DNA from: CAVVUC01 sp963751395
GTDB taxonomy: Bacteria; Verrucomicrobiota; Verrucomicrobiia; Chthoniobacterales; Chthoniobacteraceae
NCBI GenBank assembly: GCA_963751395.1
Contig: CAVVUC010000003.1
Coordinates: 434,001-498,000, forward strand
Reading direction: 5' to 3'
Length of the DNA: 64,000 nt
This document shows positions 61,148 through 64,000 of this stretch, piece by piece; position 1 is the first letter of the stretch, and each line of letters starts with the position of its first letter. Position numbers and translations under genes: made by a program. The notes beneath the pieces are model-generated. The model worked only from the letters and a program-made list of their open reading frames with translations. It was not told the origin of the DNA and made no database searches.

Positions 61148-62695
61148 TTACGCTGCGGCGCGTCGATCGGCGCGCTTCTGCGCCTTTGCCCAAGCCTCCG
61201 GCGTGAGGTCTTTGACCTGCCAGTTGGTCATCGAGGGCAGGCGCGTGAACACGTCCCGGAGATAGGCGAACGGGTCGATATTCCGACGCCGGCAGCTCTC
61301 GATGACGGTGTAGAGGATGGCGCTGCGACCGCCGGCCTTGGCTTCCCCGATGAACAGCCAGTTCTTCTTTCCCACGGCCGTGGGCCGGATGGCGTTTTCG
61401 ATGCGGTTGTTGTCGATCTCCAGACGGCCATCTTCGAGGAAGACGAGCAGCGAGGGCCATTGATTGAGCGCGTAGTCGATGGCTTTGCCCATGAGGCTGC
61501 GGGGCAGGTAGCGGTGCCGGGTTTTCAACCGCACCAGGGCACGGTGCAGCCGCATCAGCACAGGCCGGCTGAGACTCGCGCGTTCGGCTTGCCGCAGCCT
61601 TGGTCCGGCCCGCGCCTTCCTGAGTTTGGCTTCGAGGGCGTATAGGTTTTGAAAGTGTCTTAAGAACCAGCCCGCGACCTTCGGTGCCTGCTCCTGGGCG
61701 TCGTAAAATTTGCGCCTCACATGGGCCGCGCAGCCTGCGAGCAGGATCTTTTCACCGCGGCGTCTGGCAAAGCAGTCGTAGGCCTCATAGCCATCGCACT
61801 GGATGGTGCCGCTGAAGTCTGCGGGGATGATGTTATCCAGGCATGCCGCCGCACGGCTTGTCTCCCAGTGGAAGATGACATCGCCCCGCGGCGCGCCATA
61901 GGTCCAGAGATAACCCAGCTTCGTCCGGCCATTGCCCGGCGCAAGATAGCGGATGGGTGTTTCATCCACTTGCAAGTAGCCGCTGCTAACAACCTCCTGC
62001 CGGATTTGTTGGTAAATGGGCTGCAACCACTCCGCGGCCAGGCCGACCCATTCGGCCATCGTTTGCCGCGGCAGCCAGACTTGATGGCGCGACCAGTAGA
62101 TCGACTCCTGCCGGTAGAGTGGAAGATGGTCGCAATACTTGCTCACGACGATTTGCGCGAGTAATCCGGGAGCTGCGATGCTGCGTTCCAGGAGCGAGTC
62201 CGGCAACGGTGCCATGACTGGCACGGCGTCCAACAAACCACGCTGCACATACTTCGGGCGCACCGTGCGACGGCAAAGGAAGCGCGCCGGTTCGTAGTCG
62301 AGCCGCTCGCTGACTTCTTCACCGATGCGCCGCCAGTCCTGCGGAGCCAGCTTGACCGGCTCAGGGACGATGACTTCTTCAATCACCGGCAGATGCTCCG
62401 GCAGCCGTGGACCGCGTTCACGCGGAGGCGATTGGCCCGTCGAGCGCCGTGGAGCCTCCTCGGCCACAGGCTCGGGAGATTTTCCCGGCTCGTCCATGCC
62501 TTGCAAGAGCAGCAGAAGTTGCGCGGGATCGAGCTTCTCACTCTGCGAGCCAAAGACCCTGCGCACAAGCAGGTCGATCTTTTGTTCCAGCAATGCAATC
62601 CTTGCATTGGCGAGCGCAAGCTGCTCATTACTCCGCCGGAGTTGCTCGTCTCTTTCTTGAAGCTCTTTGGTTAACTCTTCTTCGCGCGGGCTCAT
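61148..62695 (-). CDS. tnpC: IS66 transposase TnpC (DDE)
   Basis: 515 residues from MSPREEELTKELQERDEQLR; an in-frame Met eight codons earlier exists. N-terminal leucine-zipper-like coiled coil (ALANARIALLEQKIDLLVRR), then a zinc-finger-like region with CRRTVRPKYV. The catalytic core has the DDE residues: first Asp in YLQVDETPIRYL, second in IQCDGYEAYDCF, and Glu in EIDNNRIENAIRPTAVGKKN. Ends with YLRDVFTRLPSMTNWQVKDL. The gene follows tnpB on the same strand after 113 bp, unlike the tight overlap between tnpB and tnpA. The family length and motifs are complete, so it may be active. Confidence 0.95.
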   Translation of the reverse strand: MSPREEELTKELQERDEQLRRSNEQLALANARIALLEQKIDLLVRRVFGSQSEKLDPAQLLLLLQGMDEPGKSPEPVAEEAPRRSTGQSPPRERGPRLPEHLPVIEEVIVPEPVKLAPQDWRRIGEEVSERLDYEPARFLCRRTVRPKYVQRGLLDAVPVMAPLPDSLLERSIAAPGLLAQIVVSKYCDHLPLYRQESIYWSRHQVWLPRQTMAEWVGLAAEWLQPIYQQIRQEVVSSGYLQVDETPIRYLAPGNGRTKLGYLWTYGAPRGDVIFHWETSRAAACLDNIIPADFSGTIQCDGYEAYDCFARRRGEKILLAGCAAHVRRKFYDAQEQAPKVAGWFLRHFQNLYALEAKLRKARAGPRLRQAERASLSRPVLMRLHRALVRLKTRHRYLPRSLMGKAIDYALNQWPSLLVFLEDGRLEIDNNRIENAIRPTAVGKKNWLFIGEAKAGGRSAILYTVIESCRRRNIDPFAYLRDVFTRLPSMTNWQVKDLTPEAWAKAQKRADRRAAA

Positions 62696-62784
62696 CAAGG
62701 TTGGGCACAGGAATAGCAACTCTTTGTCACCTGGCCAAGAGTTATCTTATGTGTTTAGTTACTTACTTAACGATCTGTCACCTC

Positions 62785-62802
62785 AAGCATCCCGGGATGC
62801 TT
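62785..62802. repeat. 18-bp perfect palindrome between tnpB and tnpC
   Basis: AAGCATCCCGGGATGCTT is a perfect palindrome in the 113-bp gap between tnpB and tnpC. As RNA it can form a hairpin. It may limit transcription or translation of tnpC. There is no adjacent T-run, so a terminator role is unclear. Confidence 0.6.
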
Positions 62803-62808
62803 CAGAAC

Positions 62809-63162
62809 TTACTCCCGCTCATACCAAGGCCTTAGCTTCGCCCCGCGCAAATCAATGCCATCGGTCAGCATCGCCAGCGCCCCGGGCGCAAGCTTCAGCT
62901 TCACCGTCCCGGGATCGGACACCCTCGGCCATGAGAAGGTTCCCTTCTCCAGCCGCTTGATTAGCAGCCATAGCCCAGTGCCATCAAAGTAAAGGATCTT
63001 CAGCCGACTGTGACGGCGGTTGGTAAAGACAAAGAGCGCCCCCTGGCGAAGGTCTTCGCCCAGACGCTCGCTCACCAGACCTTCCAGCCCGCTGAAGCTC
63101 TTGCGCAAGTCCACCGGCTCCAGCGCCACAAACACCTTTAACCCTCCGGTAAAGCTCAGCAT
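62809..63162 (-). CDS. tnpB: IS66 accessory protein TnpB
   Basis: 117 residues from MLSFTGGLKVFVALEPVDLR at 63162. Carries the IS66 Orf2 signature: VDLRKSFSGLEGLVSERLGE, ALFVFTNRRHSRLKILYFDG and LWLLIKRLEKGTFSWP. Needed for transposition in the family, precise role unknown. Overlaps the end of tnpA by seven bases (63156-63162). Confidence 0.95.
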   Translation of the reverse strand: MLSFTGGLKVFVALEPVDLRKSFSGLEGLVSERLGEDLRQGALFVFTNRRHSRLKILYFDGTGLWLLIKRLEKGTFSWPRVSDPGTVKLKLAPGALAMLTDGIDLRGAKLRPWYERE

Positions 63163-63614
63163 CGGGCGCGGGAACTTTGTGCAACCATGACCACCACTTC
63201 CGCCGCAAGGCGCATCTGCACCGGCGTCTGCACGCACATCCGGCTCCCGCCGGGCAGTTCGATCCACAGCCCGCCCACACCAGTTGCCCGCAGCACGGGC
63301 GGCGCTTCACCGGGATCGCCTCCTTCGACCACCGCTTCAAACAAACGCACCGCACCGGGCTGCGCCATCACCGTGCCATCTTGACGTCCGCCACGCGTCC
63401 TGCGACGACGCTGCACCCAGTTTTGAAAACTCGAATACTTCACCCCCGTCAACCGCGCAAACTGCGCCCCGCTCATGCCACTCTTCTCAAACTCATCCAG
63501 CAGTGCCTCGCGCCGCTTCGGCTTCAGCCACACGCGTCCCCGTTTGTCGCGTCTCAAAATCTCTGAAGTCTCCAATGCCGCTGTGGTAGATTGCATAACC
63601 CACAGCCTCCGCAA
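63156..63614 (-). CDS. tnpA: IS66 accessory protein TnpA
   Basis: 152 residues. A helix-turn-helix-like region near residues 37-70 (REALLDEFEKSGMSGAQFAR, LTGVKYSSFQNWVQRRRR) suggests DNA binding, and the second half is Val/Gly-rich (IELPGGSRMCVQTPVQMRLA). This is the IS66 Orf1 layout. It begins 42 bp from the right terminus. It is intact here, unlike the inverted copy at the left end. Confidence 0.93.
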   Translation of the reverse strand: MRRLWVMQSTTAALETSEILRRDKRGRVWLKPKRREALLDEFEKSGMSGAQFARLTGVKYSSFQNWVQRRRRTRGGRQDGTVMAQPGAVRLFEAVVEGGDPGEAPPVLRATGVGGLWIELPGGSRMCVQTPVQMRLAAEVVVMVAQSSRARC

Positions 63615-63623
63615 TCTCCCACC

Positions 63624-63869
63624 TCATCGTCCAGTGGAGCCACGGCGGACGCTTACGATGGAACGCCAGCCTGAAACGTCTTGTCCACGCCGGTGTCCAC
63701 GCTCGCGACCCGTGGCGAGATCGGCCTTGCCGCGTTCGATGGAAGCGGCGAATTCGGGTGACAACTCGCGCTGATCCTCCAGCCATTGTTCCAGCCACTC
63801 ACCAACCTCCTCGGCTTGCTGCAATGAGAGCCGGGAAATGGCAGCTTCGATTTCGGTGATCGTGCTCAT
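63624..63869 (-). pseudogene. Antitoxin-like gene truncated at its 3' end by the IS66 insertion
   Basis: Begins MSTITEIEAAISRLSLQQAE at 63869, with a helix-rich acidic core (EWLEQWLEDQRELSPEFAAS, IERGKADLATGRERG) like the antitoxin at 29630. The IS begins at 63656 and changes the last residues (SIVSVRRGSTGR comes from the IS end). In the repaired target the frame would run on into the secreted-protein fragment. No toxin gene follows. It is probably an orphan or remnant. Confidence 0.65.
63657..63664. other. Right copy of the 8-bp target-site duplication GATGGAAC
   Basis: Directly after the right IS66 terminus. Identical to 60721-60728. It lies within the 3' part of the antitoxin-like reading frame. 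Confidence 0.9.
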
Positions 63870-64000
63870 GGGGCGGAAGAATAACATCGCGCGGTTTCGC
63901 TCGCAAGGCGGGGCAGCCGCTGCAGGGCGGCGGGTGCGTTTGCGCGGAGCTTGGGGATGAAGAGAAAAGACGAGAGGGGCGTTAAAACGCAGTTTCAAGT

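Larger units (their letters stand above)
60729..63656 (-). mobile_element. IS66-family insertion sequence with inverted duplication of its tnpA end
   Basis: Bounded by the target duplication GATGGAAC. The right terminus at 63656 and the left at 60729 both begin (reading inward) GTAAGCGTCCGCCGTGGCTC. The left 330 bp (60729-61058) is an inverted copy of the right end, carrying the start of tnpA with an 8-bp deletion. Another IS66-like terminus, GTAAGCGTCTGCCGGGG, starts at 61059 and is probably the ordinary left end. The intact element (61059-63656) encodes tnpA, tnpB and tnpC on the minus strand. Confidence 0.9.

Noticed and set aside
63870..64000. A gene at the right window edge
   Set aside because: No frame of convincing coding character or start signal was seen in the last 131 bases. 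Only the short AAACGCAGTTTCAAG, related to the 19782 repeat, stood out.

Overview
The window reads as chromosomal DNA of a Verrucomicrobiota bacterium, possibly close to the Chthoniobacter/Spartobacteria group. The lineage is an inference from gene content: futalosine-pathway menaquinone synthesis (MqnC), KamA, a single-chain pyruvate carboxylase, a PhnD/NapG/NapH-like electron-transfer cassette, C-terminal domains of a kind I associate with secreted PVC proteins, and many intergenic hairpins whose arms are short degenerate tandem repeats. Base composition is GC-rich. No rRNA, tRNA or CRISPR array was found.

Layout. 0-4.4 kb (minus): a multidrug efflux block made of an ABC ATPase, a frame-broken ABC-2 permease, a membrane-fusion lipoprotein and an RND pump cut by the window edge. 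4.4-9.4 kb: a frameshifted AsmA-like protein, two small exported or membrane proteins, rlmN, a ParE-type toxin-antitoxin pair and a small nucleotidyltransferase. 9.4-15.6 kb: polX-plsY-gpsA with ATGA overlaps, a SIS isomerase, a response regulator with a cysteine-rich tail, and argA. 16-19.6 kb: a four-gene exported redox cassette. 20-23.5 kb: a sodium/solute symporter, then dnaA behind a 456-bp region with DnaA-box-like sites. 23.5-29 kb (minus): argC-argJ-argB-argD and an exported FKBP prolyl isomerase upstream of argC.

29-43 kb is the most accessory-looking part: a 2,635-residue Rhs/YD-repeat protein with ten almost identical 276-bp repeats, a closely coupled secreted protein, a coiled-coil protein and a CAP-domain protein. 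The second and fourth of these share a C-terminal module of about 335 residues that I cannot assign. 42.9-49 kb: an ECF sigma factor and an exopolysaccharide cluster (polyprenyl sugar-phosphate transferase, two GT4 glycosyltransferases, dTDP-glucose dehydratase). 49-52 kb: a PAS histidine kinase and NarL-type regulator. 52-60 kb: pyruvate carboxylase, KamA, a Do-type protease with a clear terminator, mqnC and a UPF0175 protein. 60-64 kb: an IS66-family insertion with an unusual inverted end duplication and a matching 8-bp target duplication, flanked by fragments of a RAYT-like transposase, a secreted protein and an orphan antitoxin.

How the genes work together: the arg genes form a nearly complete route from glutamate to ornithine (argA separate, argCJBD clustered). 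PlsY and GpsA supply the first steps of phospholipid synthesis. The EPS genes assemble a lipid-linked glycan. The most intriguing uncharacterised units are the exported redox cassette, the Rhs locus with its shared-domain neighbours, and the hairpin-repeat population.
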